Shown here: positions 1-8,234 of the stretch, piece by piece
How the letters are laid out: every line of letters begins with the position of its first letter
Position numbering within the stretch: position 1 is the stretch's first letter
Assembly (NCBI RefSeq): GCF_008329535.1
Contig: NZ_NPKR01000016.1
Location: 62,001-126,000 of the forward strand
Length of the DNA stretch: 64,000 bases
Source: Mycolicibacterium sp. P1-18
GTDB lineage: Bacteria; Actinomycetota; Actinomycetes; Mycobacteriales; Mycobacteriaceae
Direction of reading: 5' to 3'
Notes under the pieces: generated by a model
The model's input: only the letters and a program-made list of their open reading frames with translations
Database searches by the model: none
What the model was told of the DNA's origin: nothing
Position numbers and translations under genes: made by a program

Positions 1-43
1 AGCGGATGGGGACGCGAATTCGGCGAGTACTCGATCGACGCGT

Positions 44-1315
44 TCACCGAGACCCAGACGACGTTCCTAAATCTGAGCTAGACGCGGCTGGGCGGAGGCG
101 TCGCGGTTGGCATGCAACCGCGGCGACCGCCAGCATTCCGGCGACGGCGCCGACGGCAACTCCCGGCGACGTCGCGTCCGCGAGCGGACCGATGCACAAT
201 GCGGTCACCGGGCGCGCGCCGACGAAGCTCAGCAACCAGAACGCCATGATGCGTCCCCGGAGTTGATCCGGAATCCGTTCTTGGATCAAGGAAGTCGCTG
301 CCGTCAGCGTCATCACGAAACCGGCACCGACGAGAGTGAAACCGCCAAGTGCGGCCACCACCGTGGGTAGTGCCCCCGTGATCCCGAGTCCGACGACCAT
401 GACGATGAGACCCGTCGTCGTGGCCGACTCCTGGGACGTGCGCCGGACGACGACACCCAGGATCATCAAGCCGATCGCGGATCCGACGCCGAACGCGATG
501 CTCAGTGCGCTCACCAGATAGGTGCCACCGTGCAGTTCGTCGGCAAGGGCGGGTGCCGTTGTCAGGGTCGGCTCCGCTCCGATCCCTGACGCCATCACCG
601 CGAGGAGGGCGAAGACCAGGGGCGGGCGGTGACGCAGGTAGGACAGGGCGTGCCGGATGGAGGAGTCGTCGTCCTTACCAGCGGCCGCGCCACGGGGAAT
701 CCGAACCAGGACGAGTATCGCGGTGAACACCGCGTGGCACACCGTGGCCACCAGAAAGGCTGCGGCAGCACCCCATTGGGCAGCGAGGAGGGCGCCTGCG
801 CCGGGGCCCATGATGCGGGCCATGGTCAAAGGCGCGGTGTTCATGGCGATGGCTGTCGGCAGTTCGCACGGCCGGACCAAGCGGGGGATGACGGCTTGTT
901 GCGAGGGTCCGCCTACCGCAAAGCCGATGCCGACCGCCGCGGTGCCGATGACGATCGGTGTTGCCGTGCCCCAGCCGCCGTCACCCCAAAAGATCATCGC
1001 CATGGCACAGATGGCCGACCCGAGCGTGCAGAGCGCTCGGCCGCTGATGAGCTGGAATCGTTCCCAGCCGCGGTCGGACCAGCTGCCGCTCCACGGCGTC
1101 AGAAGTTGGGGAGCGAACTGTGCCGTGGCAACGAGGGCCACGGCGGAGGTGGATCCGGTGGCGGCGAAGATTGCGATCGCAGCGGTCACCCCGTGAATCC
1201 AGATCCCGTTCGACGAAATGAACTTCCCCCAGAAGATGCTTCCGAAGCCGCGATCGAGCAGGAGTTCCCGCCTCCGCCGAGGCGGGCCGTCATCCATTCG
1301 TCGTGTCGTGCTCAC
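44..1315 (-). CDS. MFS exporter (EntS/MFS_3-like)
   Basis: A 423-residue major facilitator with about twelve hydrophobic segments and the loop-2/3 motif region near WSGSWSDRGWERF, typical of the MFS_3 drug or siderophore exporter group (family knowledge). The start is GTG at 1315; an in-frame ATG at 1297 is an equally good alternative because the first residues are basic and cytoplasmic. The C-terminal tail is short and polar. It diverges from the PPOX-fold gene starting at 1516, with a 200-bp shared upstream region. Substrate cannot be read from sequence; a small-molecule exporter in the cytoplasmic membrane is the safe call. Confidence 0.8.
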   Translation of the reverse strand: MSTTRRMDDGPPRRRRELLLDRGFGSIFWGKFISSNGIWIHGVTAAIAIFAATGSTSAVALVATAQFAPQLLTPWSGSWSDRGWERFQLISGRALCTLGSAICAMAMIFWGDGGWGTATPIVIGTAAVGIGFAVGGPSQQAVIPRLVRPCELPTAIAMNTAPLTMARIMGPGAGALLAAQWGAAAAFLVATVCHAVFTAILVLVRIPRGAAAGKDDDSSIRHALSYLRHRPPLVFALLAVMASGIGAEPTLTTAPALADELHGGTYLVSALSIAFGVGSAIGLMILGVVVRRTSQESATTTGLIVMVVGLGITGALPTVVAALGGFTLVGAGFVMTLTAATSLIQERIPDQLRGRIMAFWLLSFVGARPVTALCIGPLADATSPGVAVGAVAGMLAVAAVACQPRRLRPAASSSDLGTSSGSR

Positions 1316-1515
1316 CCGGTGGGTTTGTAGTCGAGTGGGAATGGGTCGGCAAGTTGGACGTTCCGCTGACTGAGCCGTCGCAGTCTTCGCTAGAAGCCGT
1401 CAACGGGGCGGTCATCCTGCATTGCGTGCACCACGACGCGCTGCGGTGGGCCGACGTGCATCTCGACCGCCACGGGGTCGGGAATCGTGACGGGGGACAC
1501 GGGGTTGGTCACGTC

Positions 1516-1950
1516 ATGTCGAAGATGAGCAGCACCGAACGCGAGACCTACCTGGCCGATCTGCACGTCGGTGTCATTGCCGTCGAACGCCCCGACCGCG
1601 CCCCGCTGTCGGTACCGATCTGGTACGCCTACGAGCCCGGCGGCGAGGTTCTCGTCTCCAGCCTGGCGGGATCGCTGAAGGCTCGCCTCATCACCGCTGC
1701 CGGGCGCTTCTCCATCACCGTTCAGGACGAGACCTTTCCCTACCGCTACGTCACCGCCGACGGGACGGTCACCTCGATCGGCACGGCCGACGACGCCACG
1801 ACGAGGGCGATCGCCGTCCGCTATCTCGGTGAGGAGGGCGGCAACGCGTTCGCCGAGTCGTTCGCCAGGGACCACCCCGGCGAAGAGTCGCTTCTGTTTC
1901 GGATGCGACCGGAGCACTGGCTCAGCGTCGACTACTCCAAGGAGTCGTGA
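1516..1950 (+). CDS. Pyridoxamine 5'-phosphate oxidase-fold (PPOX/FDOR) protein
   Basis: A 144-residue split-barrel protein beginning MSKMSSTERETYL, a start typical of mycobacterial F420- or flavin-dependent PPOX proteins. Visible features are the barrel strands VPIWYAYEPGGEVLVSS, then KARLITAAGRFSITVQDE and the phosphate-binding-like stretch around FPYRYVTADG. The frame is open further upstream, but ATG 1516 gives the usual family length of about 140 residues. The reaction is unknown; family members reduce or oxidise small substrates with FMN or F420, or bind heme. No operon partner; it is divergent from the MFS gene. Confidence 0.75.
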   Translation: MSKMSSTERETYLADLHVGVIAVERPDRAPLSVPIWYAYEPGGEVLVSSLAGSLKARLITAAGRFSITVQDETFPYRYVTADGTVTSIGTADDATTRAIAVRYLGEEGGNAFAESFARDHPGEESLLFRMRPEHWLSVDYSKES

Positions 1951-1989
1951 TCGCGGCGACCACCGTCGCTCGCCTTCGAGCCCGCCGAG

Positions 1990-2934
1990 TCACCGAACCG
2001 GCGCGGGCCCGATGATCGACGCGCGCTCCATGATTCGAACCTGGGGCCAGTAGTCACTGGCCGCGTAGTGCTGCACCGCCCGGTTGTCCCAGAAGGCCAC
2101 CGCATCGTCGGTCCACGTGAACCTGACCTGATGCTCGGGGTAGTCGGCGAATCGGCACAGTCGGTCGAGCAGTTCGAGGCTCGCGGCCCGGTCCCGACCC
2201 TCGAAGTGGCTGACGAACGCCCGGTTGACGTACAGGTGTCTGCGACCGGTCACCGCGTGCGTGCAGACGACGGGATGCCGCACCGGCGGGTGCAGCGCGC
2301 GCATCTCGGCCGCCTGGGCGGCGTCCACGTGCCGGCCGAACGCGTGGGTGAAGTCGTGAACCGCGTACAAGTCGTCGATCTCGTCCCGGGTCTGCGCGTC
2401 GAGCGCGTCGTAGGCCGCGTACATGTCGGAGAACAGCGTGTCGCCGCCAATCTCGGGAACCGTGACGGCGTGCAGCATCGCCGCCATCGAGGGCAGGGGG
2501 CGCCAGGTCACGTCGTGATGCCAGAGGTTCTCCACGCCCGAGACTCCGGCATTCTTCTCGAATCGCACCAGTGCGTCCTCGTCGCCGCTCTTGGCGAGGA
2601 CGGGATGGACCTCCAGGTCGCCGAAGCGTCTCGCGACGGCGGCGTGCTGCGCGCCGGTCATGTTCTGGTCGCGAAAGAACAGCACCTTGTACTCGTGCAG
2701 CGCCTGGCGGATCTCGGCGATCACGGCCTCGTCGAGGGACGGGTCGAGGTCGACGCCGGAGATCTCCGCGCCCAACGTCGCGCCGATCCGCTTGGCGTGA
2801 AAGTGCCTCCAGCGCAATGACGAAAGGCGCTCTCGTTCAGCGGCGAGGTGTCCGAACGGCCCCGCCATGACGGGGTAGCCGGACACGACCGTCGGGTGCG
2901 GGGGTTCCGGCGCGGTCGGCAGCGTCGTCGTCAT
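1990..2934 (-). CDS. TauD/TfdA-family Fe(II)/2-oxoglutarate dioxygenase
   Basis: A 314-residue alpha-ketoglutarate-dependent dioxygenase. The Fe-binding HxD motif is in WHHDVTW (about His139 and Asp141), the distal His is in NRAVQHYA near the C-terminus, and an Arg downstream (RIMERAS) fits 2-oxoglutarate binding. The start ATG at 2934 has a good AGAGGAG ribosome site. TauD relatives hydroxylate sulfonates, alkyl sulfates or aryloxyalkanoates; the substrate here is not determined. It is divergent from a TetR gene at 3007, and the 72-bp spacer carries two related palindromes, so the TetR protein probably represses it. Confidence 0.88.
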   Translation of the reverse strand: MTTTLPTAPEPPHPTVVSGYPVMAGPFGHLAAERERLSSLRWRHFHAKRIGATLGAEISGVDLDPSLDEAVIAEIRQALHEYKVLFFRDQNMTGAQHAAVARRFGDLEVHPVLAKSGDEDALVRFEKNAGVSGVENLWHHDVTWRPLPSMAAMLHAVTVPEIGGDTLFSDMYAAYDALDAQTRDEIDDLYAVHDFTHAFGRHVDAAQAAEMRALHPPVRHPVVCTHAVTGRRHLYVNRAFVSHFEGRDRAASLELLDRLCRFADYPEHQVRFTWTDDAVAFWDNRAVQHYAASDYWPQVRIMERASIIGPAPVR

Positions 2935-2964
2935 GACTGCTCCTCTGAGGTTCGTGACACGTAT

Positions 2965-2980
2965 GTAGTCGATCGACTAC
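2965..2980. promoter_or_regulatory. TetR-type operator, copy 1 (perfect palindrome)
   Basis: GTAGTCGATCGACTAC is a perfect 16-bp palindrome in the spacer between the divergent dioxygenase and TetR genes. Its core TAGTC-N4-GACTA recurs at 3000-3013. Both its position and its symmetry fit a TetR dimer site controlling the dioxygenase promoter. Binding is inferred. Confidence 0.7.
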
Positions 2981-2999
2981 TTCAACCTACACGTTAAGT

Positions 3000-3013
3000 T
3001 AGTCAGATGACTA
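3000..3013. promoter_or_regulatory. TetR-type operator, copy 2, overlapping the tetR start codon
   Basis: TAGTCAGATGACTA has the same TAGTC-N4-GACTA arms as the site at 2965-2980 and spans the ATG at 3007. A -10-like TAAGTT ends at 3000, six bases before the ATG, and there is no Shine-Dalgarno sequence. This fits a leaderless, autorepressed transcript, which is inference from position. Confidence 0.6.
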
Positions 3014-3588
3014 CGCCGAAGGAGGGGCCTCGCGCGGCCCCGGGCTCCGGTCGGGCCGCCACCGCCGCCAAGGTGCTGACGCATGCCGCGGACCTCTTCG
3101 CCGAACGCGGACCCGCCGCCACGTCGTTGCGCGACGTCGCCTCCAGGTCCGGTGTCAACCAGGGCCTGATCTTCCGACACGTGGGCAACAAGGACCAGCT
3201 CGTGGGCGCGGTGCTCGACTACCTGGCCCAGGAGCTGGAATTGGCTCGAGAGGCAGGCGTGGACGCGGCCGTCGTCGAGGCCATGATTGAACGTCAATGG
3301 AAGGTGTTGGCGCGCAGCGTCCTCGACGGCTTCGACCCGGGCGAGCTGCAACGGCAGTTCCCCAACGTCTCGACGCTGGTCGACCGCTTCCGGAACTACC
3401 ACGACGACGACGCCGACGCCCGACTCGCCGTGGCGCACACCGTGGCGCTGGGGCTGGGCTGGCGACTGTTCGGCCCGTTCCTCCGCGCCGCGGCCGGACT
3501 CGAGGACGTGCCAGAGGCCGAGCTGCGACGCGCAGTCGACCTGCAGACCACCCGCCTCCTCACGGGCGCAGCCGACGACTCGACGTAG
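3007..3588 (+). CDS. TetR/AcrR-family transcriptional regulator
   Basis: A 193-residue TetR protein. The N-terminal helix-turn-helix reads AADLFAERGPAATSLRDVA followed by SGVNQGLIFRHVGNKDQLV, the canonical TetR signature; residues from about 60 onward form the ligand-binding domain. It starts with ATG 3007 and lacks a ribosome site, so it is probably leaderless. It diverges from the TauD-type dioxygenase, and two TAGTC-N4-GACTA palindromes lie between them, one covering its own start codon. The simplest reading is a local repressor of itself and the dioxygenase. The inducer is unknown. Confidence 0.88.
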   Translation: MTTPKEGPRAAPGSGRAATAAKVLTHAADLFAERGPAATSLRDVASRSGVNQGLIFRHVGNKDQLVGAVLDYLAQELELAREAGVDAAVVEAMIERQWKVLARSVLDGFDPGELQRQFPNVSTLVDRFRNYHDDDADARLAVAHTVALGLGWRLFGPFLRAAAGLEDVPEAELRRAVDLQTTRLLTGAADDST

Positions 3589-3608
3589 CCTCGAACGGGG
3601 TGGGGGCG

Positions 3609-4952
3609 CTACGCCATCAACACGGGTTGAACGTCCAGTCCGTGCCGGGTGTGGGCGTCGTCGACGAGGCCGTCGACTGCCATCCGGGCGTGTATTCCGC
3701 TGTAGACCAACCACATCGGAACGGTGCCCACGCTCAGGTCCCGCAATTGCCGGGCCACGGCATCCAGCAGTGCGGCAGTGGCGTCCCTGCCGTTGTACTC
3801 CACGACGATGCACGGTGTCACCCCCGCCTCGGAGAGGGAGGTCAGTCCGCTTCGCATCATTCCGTTCTCCAGTTCGGCGTGCCCGATCCGCATGGGGAGC
3901 AGATGAGGCCGGCGGCAGACGTCCGTGGTCGCGGGCGTCTGCGTCGTGTCGTCGTCATCGGCGCCGAACTCGGCCACCTTGTCGAAGAGGTCGGCCCGCG
4001 ACCCGATGTTCTTGATGAGCAGGGGCGTGACGGACAGTCGGGGCGTGTCGGTGGGAGACGCCACTCGGCGTCGATGTTCGCGGACCAGGCTCGCCGTCAC
4101 GTCGGCTGACACCGCGTCGACCTGGTTGTCGCGTTCGACGGCAGGCCGATTGGCCGCGCGGTAGTCGGCCGGCGTCTGGGTGAACCACTCCGCGAAACAA
4201 CGGGTCATGTACTTGACGTCGGAGAACCCGCACCGCGCCGAGACGTCGCGCATCGTGTAATCGGTTGTCAGCAGCAGACGTTCGACCCGCATCGCACGGG
4301 CGGCGTTGACGGCGTTGGTGAAACCGATCGCAGCGGTGTCCTTCACGAAGTGCGACACGTAGGACTTGGAGTAATGGTGTTCCCGGGCCACCTCGTCGAG
4401 AAGGTCGCGACTGTCCAGGTGGGTCTGGACGTAGGACATGATTCGCAGGAACCGCTCACGCACAGCGGGTGTGAGCGGACGGTCTCGCTGGTAGTAGTCG
4501 GCAAGGGAGTATCCGGCGCACAACGTCCGGATCAGTTCTGCGGCCGCGTCGTCGACGTCCGCCGGATCGACGGCCTCGACCGTGTCGAGCACCAGGCCTC
4601 GGAGCAGGGCCTCCTGTCGCCGGTACCGCGGCAGGTCGAACGACTCGCAGGCGAACATCATGCCGTCGGAGAACGGGTCGACGTCGCGGAAGGCCTCGAG
4701 GTCGAAGTGCAGGATCGCCGTGGCGTTGTCCGGGGAGCCCACGTGGTCGTGTGGGTCGGCCCGATTCAGGACGGCGTAGTCACCGGCGTCGAGGTTGAAG
4801 GTCTCGCTGCTGACCCGGGTACGTAGGGAGCCCCGCAGGACGTAGACGATCTCGAGGGCGTTGGGGTGCGCGTGCAGGTTGGTGCGCGTGATGGCGTCGA
4901 CGCGGACGCTGATCCGCGTTCCGGGCGCGAAGCCGATGGGGACGTCGAGCAC
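3609..4952 (-). CDS. AraC-family regulator with N-terminal cupin and an extra C-terminal domain
   Basis: A 447-residue protein. Residues about 15-110 form a cupin sensor (LHAHPNALEIVYVLRGSL, then GDYAVLNRADPHDHVG). Residues about 165-265 form a double helix-turn-helix AraC DNA-binding domain, with the signature region DVSARCGFSDVKYMTRCF. Unusually for AraC proteins it continues for about 150 more residues (LLIKNIGSRADLF onward, VTPCIVVEYNGRDATAALLD) with alternating hydrophobic strands. I do not recognise this part. It lies 21 bp downstream of the APC permease on the same strand, so it is probably co-transcribed with it and regulates this transport and hydrolysis locus. Confidence 0.82.
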   Translation of the reverse strand: MLDVPIGFAPGTRISVRVDAITRTNLHAHPNALEIVYVLRGSLRTRVSSETFNLDAGDYAVLNRADPHDHVGSPDNATAILHFDLEAFRDVDPFSDGMMFACESFDLPRYRRQEALLRGLVLDTVEAVDPADVDDAAAELIRTLCAGYSLADYYQRDRPLTPAVRERFLRIMSYVQTHLDSRDLLDEVAREHHYSKSYVSHFVKDTAAIGFTNAVNAARAMRVERLLLTTDYTMRDVSARCGFSDVKYMTRCFAEWFTQTPADYRAANRPAVERDNQVDAVSADVTASLVREHRRRVASPTDTPRLSVTPLLIKNIGSRADLFDKVAEFGADDDDTTQTPATTDVCRRPHLLPMRIGHAELENGMMRSGLTSLSEAGVTPCIVVEYNGRDATAALLDAVARQLRDLSVGTVPMWLVYSGIHARMAVDGLVDDAHTRHGLDVQPVLMA

Positions 4953-4973
4953 CCGTCCACGGTAGTCCGCCCG

Positions 4974-6356
4974 TCAGCTCACCGCGGGTTGACGCGATTC
5001 GTCGACGACCCCGCCGTCGTCCTCGGACATGTCGATGTCCCTCGGGGGAACGCGGAAACCCCTGGTGGTGACGCCGAGGTAGACGACCCCGGCGGCGAAC
5101 CACACCAGCCCGAGGATCTTGGCGTGGACGTCGACGTTGTAGAGCAGTGTCGCGCAGACCACGATCCCGATGCCGGGGAGCAGCAGGTACCGCATGAGGT
5201 CGCCGCCGGAGCGGCGGCCGCCGCGGACGACGAAGTGGTTGATGACCGCGTAGTTGACCATGATGAAACCACTGAGGGCACCGAAGGCCACCAGGGCAGC
5301 CGCGCCAATCAGGTTGTCGGCGTAGAAGACTGCAGTGAGGGCGATGGCCGTCATCAACAGGATGTTGTTGACCGGCGTCTGGAAGCGGTTGTTGAGCGTT
5401 CCGAAGAAGCGCCGGGGGAGCACGCCGTCCCGCCCCATCCCGAAGAGGATGCGAGACGCCGCGGCGAGGCCGGCGATGGCGCACACCATGCTCGCCAGGT
5501 TGTCGGTGATCAGGAACGCCGTGGACAGGGTGTCCCCACCCACGCGGACCAACAGCTCGAAGATGCCGGCGTCGGGGTCGTCGAGTTCGGTGGCGGCGGT
5601 GGGCCAGGCGATCTGCAGGAAGTAGGAGATGACGGAGAAGCCGATGCCCGCAGCGATGGGCACGATCAACACCGCCCGCGGCATCGTGCGGGCGGGATCC
5701 ACGGTTTCTTCGGCCATCGTCGACACCGCGTCGAATCCGAGGAAGGACGCAGCCAGGATGGAGGCGGCCCACAGCACGTCGGGTCCGTTGAAGGAAGTCG
5801 GGTCGAAGAGCGCGGCCGAGTCGAACAGCGTGCCACCGCCGTTGCCCTGCATCACGAACGCGACGACGATGCCGATGAGCACCAGGGCGAACAGAATCTG
5901 TGCGGCGACGACCACGGTGTTCACCCCCGCCGCCAGCTTGACGCCGACGATGTTGGTGACCGCTCCGATGACCGCGGCCGCCACCACCCACACCCACACC
6001 GGGACGGCGGTCACGAACTCGTTCATGTAGATCCCGATGAGCAGGTAACAGACCATCGGCAGCAGGATGTAGTCGAGCAGCATCACCCAGCCGGTGAGGA
6101 AGCCGAGGTGCGGATGCACGGCCTTGCGCACGTAGGTGTACGCCGAACCGGCGACCGGGAACGCCCGCACCATCGTGGCGTAGCTGTAGGCGGTGAAGAA
6201 CATGGCCACGGTGGTGACGACGTAGGCCAGCGTCATCATGCCGCCCGTCATGGTGGTGACCACGCCGTAGTAGTTGAACACCACCGTCGGGGCCAGGTAG
6301 GCCAGGCCGAACACCACCAAGTTGCGGAGATTCAGCACGCGCTTGAGGTCAGTCAT
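4974..6356 (-). CDS. APC-superfamily amino acid/polyamine permease
   Basis: A 460-residue permease with about twelve membrane segments. Segment 1 contains NLVVFGLAYLAPTVVFNYYG, and the family-typical SFLGFDAVSTMAEETVDP lies near the middle. The C-terminus is hydrophilic. It is divergent from the amidohydrolase at 6480 (123-bp spacer) and upstream of the AraC gene. In the APC family such proteins import amino acids or amines, usually by proton symport. The pairing with a YtcJ-like amidohydrolase suggests uptake of an amide or N-acyl substrate, but that is inference. Confidence 0.87.
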   Translation of the reverse strand: MTDLKRVLNLRNLVVFGLAYLAPTVVFNYYGVVTTMTGGMMTLAYVVTTVAMFFTAYSYATMVRAFPVAGSAYTYVRKAVHPHLGFLTGWVMLLDYILLPMVCYLLIGIYMNEFVTAVPVWVWVVAAAVIGAVTNIVGVKLAAGVNTVVVAAQILFALVLIGIVVAFVMQGNGGGTLFDSAALFDPTSFNGPDVLWAASILAASFLGFDAVSTMAEETVDPARTMPRAVLIVPIAAGIGFSVISYFLQIAWPTAATELDDPDAGIFELLVRVGGDTLSTAFLITDNLASMVCAIAGLAAASRILFGMGRDGVLPRRFFGTLNNRFQTPVNNILLMTAIALTAVFYADNLIGAAALVAFGALSGFIMVNYAVINHFVVRGGRRSGGDLMRYLLLPGIGIVVCATLLYNVDVHAKILGLVWFAAGVVYLGVTTRGFRVPPRDIDMSEDDGGVVDESRQPAVS

Positions 6357-6479
6357 TCGGCAAACGTAGAGAAGATCGACGCACCAGGGGAGCGGGCGAC
6401 CGCATCCCAGCCGGATCGTCCTGCAGACACAGCACGATCGTCATGTCGCGCCGCACGGGTCGGCACATAGGTTTCGTTC

Positions 6480-8159
6480 ATGGGAATGGTGCTGACCAAC
6501 GCGAAGGTGTACACCGTCGACGGGGACGCATCCACGGCCGACACCGTCGTGATCGAAGACGGGCTGATCACGCACGTCGGCACCGCACCCTCCTGGATCG
6601 CCGAAAGACAGTTGCCCACATACGATCTCGGCGGCCGGTGCGTCGTGCCCGGATTCGTGGACTCCCACACTCATCCCAGCATGGTCTCGCAGAGCTCCTG
6701 GCACGTGCGGCTGCCGTGGACCACCGACGTCGATGAGATCCTGCGCTTCATCCGGGAGTACGCCGAGGCGCATCCGCCCGAAGAGGTGCCGTTCCTGTAC
6801 TTCGAGTACTACCCAAGTGCCACCTTCCGTGACTGCGCACCCACCAAGGAACTGTTGGACACCGCGGTCTCGGACCGGCCGTGTCTCTGTCAGGACTTCA
6901 GCGAGCACGAGCACTGGGTCAACAGCAAGATGCTCGAGCTGATGGAGATCACCAAAGAGACACCCGATCCGGTCCCCGGCCTCGAGATGTTCGTCCGCGA
7001 CGAGAACGGTGAGCCCACGGGGCTTCTGCGCGAGCTCGTGCACCTGCACTTCGTCGACCGGCTCTACGAGAACATCGGCTGGACGCCGCCGCACGAGCTG
7101 ACCGCGGAGCGGGTCGGCGACTTCTTCAGATTCATGACCGAACACGGGGTGACGGCCGTGTTCGAAGCCTTGGTCGACGACGACCAAATCCTCGACGCCG
7201 TGGCCGAGTTGGACCGGCGCGGAGAGCTCAACGTGTACTACCAAGGCGCGCTGCGCTTTCGTGGTGCGGATGACCTCCCCGACGTCATTCGGCGGTTGCA
7301 GCGCCTTCACGCGCAGTACTCGAGCGCACACGTCGGCATGACCACCGTGAAGCTCTTCCTCGACGGCACGAACGAGAGCGGCAACAGCGCAGTTCTCGCG
7401 CCGACGTGCAGCCACGCGTCGGGCACCCACCAGGGTGACATCGGGATGGACGTCGACGAACTCACCGAGTGCTTGCTGACGTGCAACCGCGAGGGCGTCG
7501 ACGTTCACGTCCACCTGGTCGGGGACCGAGCCTTTCGGGTGGCCTGTGACGCGGTGGAGGCAGCCCGCGCACGACTCCTCGCCGAAGGCACCCCCTGGGC
7601 GATCCAGGTGACCTTGGCGCACTGTGAACTCGTCGATCCGGCCGACATGCACCGTCCCGCCGAACTGGGGATCATGGTGAACTGGACGGCGCACTGGTCC
7701 GGGGGCTACTTCGGGGAGGGGGCCCAGAAGCATCTGGGCGACGAGCGTTGGAATCGGATGTACCGCTTCAACGAGATGGCCCGCAGCGGCGCCGTCCTCG
7801 CGTTCTCCAGTGACGTGGTGACCGGGTACGAGCTGCACCGGGCGAATCCGTTGTTCGGCATGCAGGTTGCCGCGACGCGGGTGGACCCCGAGTATCCCCT
7901 GGACCCTGCGGTGTACCCGGGCAGCGTGCGGCCGACGGCGGACGCCGCTCTGTCGCGTGAGCTGCTGCTGGCCGGCTACACGATCAACGGCGCCCGGCAG
8001 ATGCGGCTGGCCGATCGAATGGGTTCGCTGACGGTGGGCAAGGTCGCCAACGTGACGGTGCTGAGCCACGACTTGCTCGCCGTACCGGCCGGCTCGATCG
8101 GCGAGATCAAGGTCGACGCGGTGGTCTTCGACGGAAACGTGGTCGCGGGCTCGCTCTAG
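6480..8159 (+). CDS. YtcJ-like amidohydrolase (Amidohydro_3)
   Basis: A 559-residue metal-dependent hydrolase of the amidohydrolase superfamily. Visible motifs are the first metal HxH in VDSHTHPSM, EHEHWVNSKML (YtcJ-type substrate loop), the strand Lys in TVKLFLDGTNESG, His residues in HVHLVGD and LAHCELV, and the catalytic Asp in AFSSDVV. The C-terminal strands MGSLTVGKVANVTVL are the usual composite beta-sandwich. No signal peptide, so cytosolic. The start has no clear ribosome site; a -10-like TAGGTT ends seven bases before the ATG, so a leaderless transcript is possible. An MHS transporter follows, suggesting uptake and hydrolysis of one substrate. Confidence 0.88.
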   Translation: MGMVLTNAKVYTVDGDASTADTVVIEDGLITHVGTAPSWIAERQLPTYDLGGRCVVPGFVDSHTHPSMVSQSSWHVRLPWTTDVDEILRFIREYAEAHPPEEVPFLYFEYYPSATFRDCAPTKELLDTAVSDRPCLCQDFSEHEHWVNSKMLELMEITKETPDPVPGLEMFVRDENGEPTGLLRELVHLHFVDRLYENIGWTPPHELTAERVGDFFRFMTEHGVTAVFEALVDDDQILDAVAELDRRGELNVYYQGALRFRGADDLPDVIRRLQRLHAQYSSAHVGMTTVKLFLDGTNESGNSAVLAPTCSHASGTHQGDIGMDVDELTECLLTCNREGVDVHVHLVGDRAFRVACDAVEAARARLLAEGTPWAIQVTLAHCELVDPADMHRPAELGIMVNWTAHWSGGYFGEGAQKHLGDERWNRMYRFNEMARSGAVLAFSSDVVTGYELHRANPLFGMQVAATRVDPEYPLDPAVYPGSVRPTADAALSRELLLAGYTINGARQMRLADRMGSLTVGKVANVTVLSHDLLAVPAGSIGEIKVDAVVFDGNVVAGSL

Positions 8160-8234
8160 GTCGGGACCGGTCTGGCAGGCGACGTCGGAGCCTGACGATC
8201 CACGTCGCCACTGCCGGTGCGAGGATGTCCACCG

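Noticed and set aside
1303..1515. Upstream extension of the PPOX protein start to 1303
   Set aside because: The added 71 residues have no family match and overlap the MFS gene promoter and start; ATG 1516 gives the normal family length.
4866..6470. 534-residue open frame on the plus strand opposite the AraC and APC genes
   Set aside because: The product is rich in Asp, His and Arg with no membrane or domain pattern, while the opposite strand encodes a clear permease and an AraC protein.
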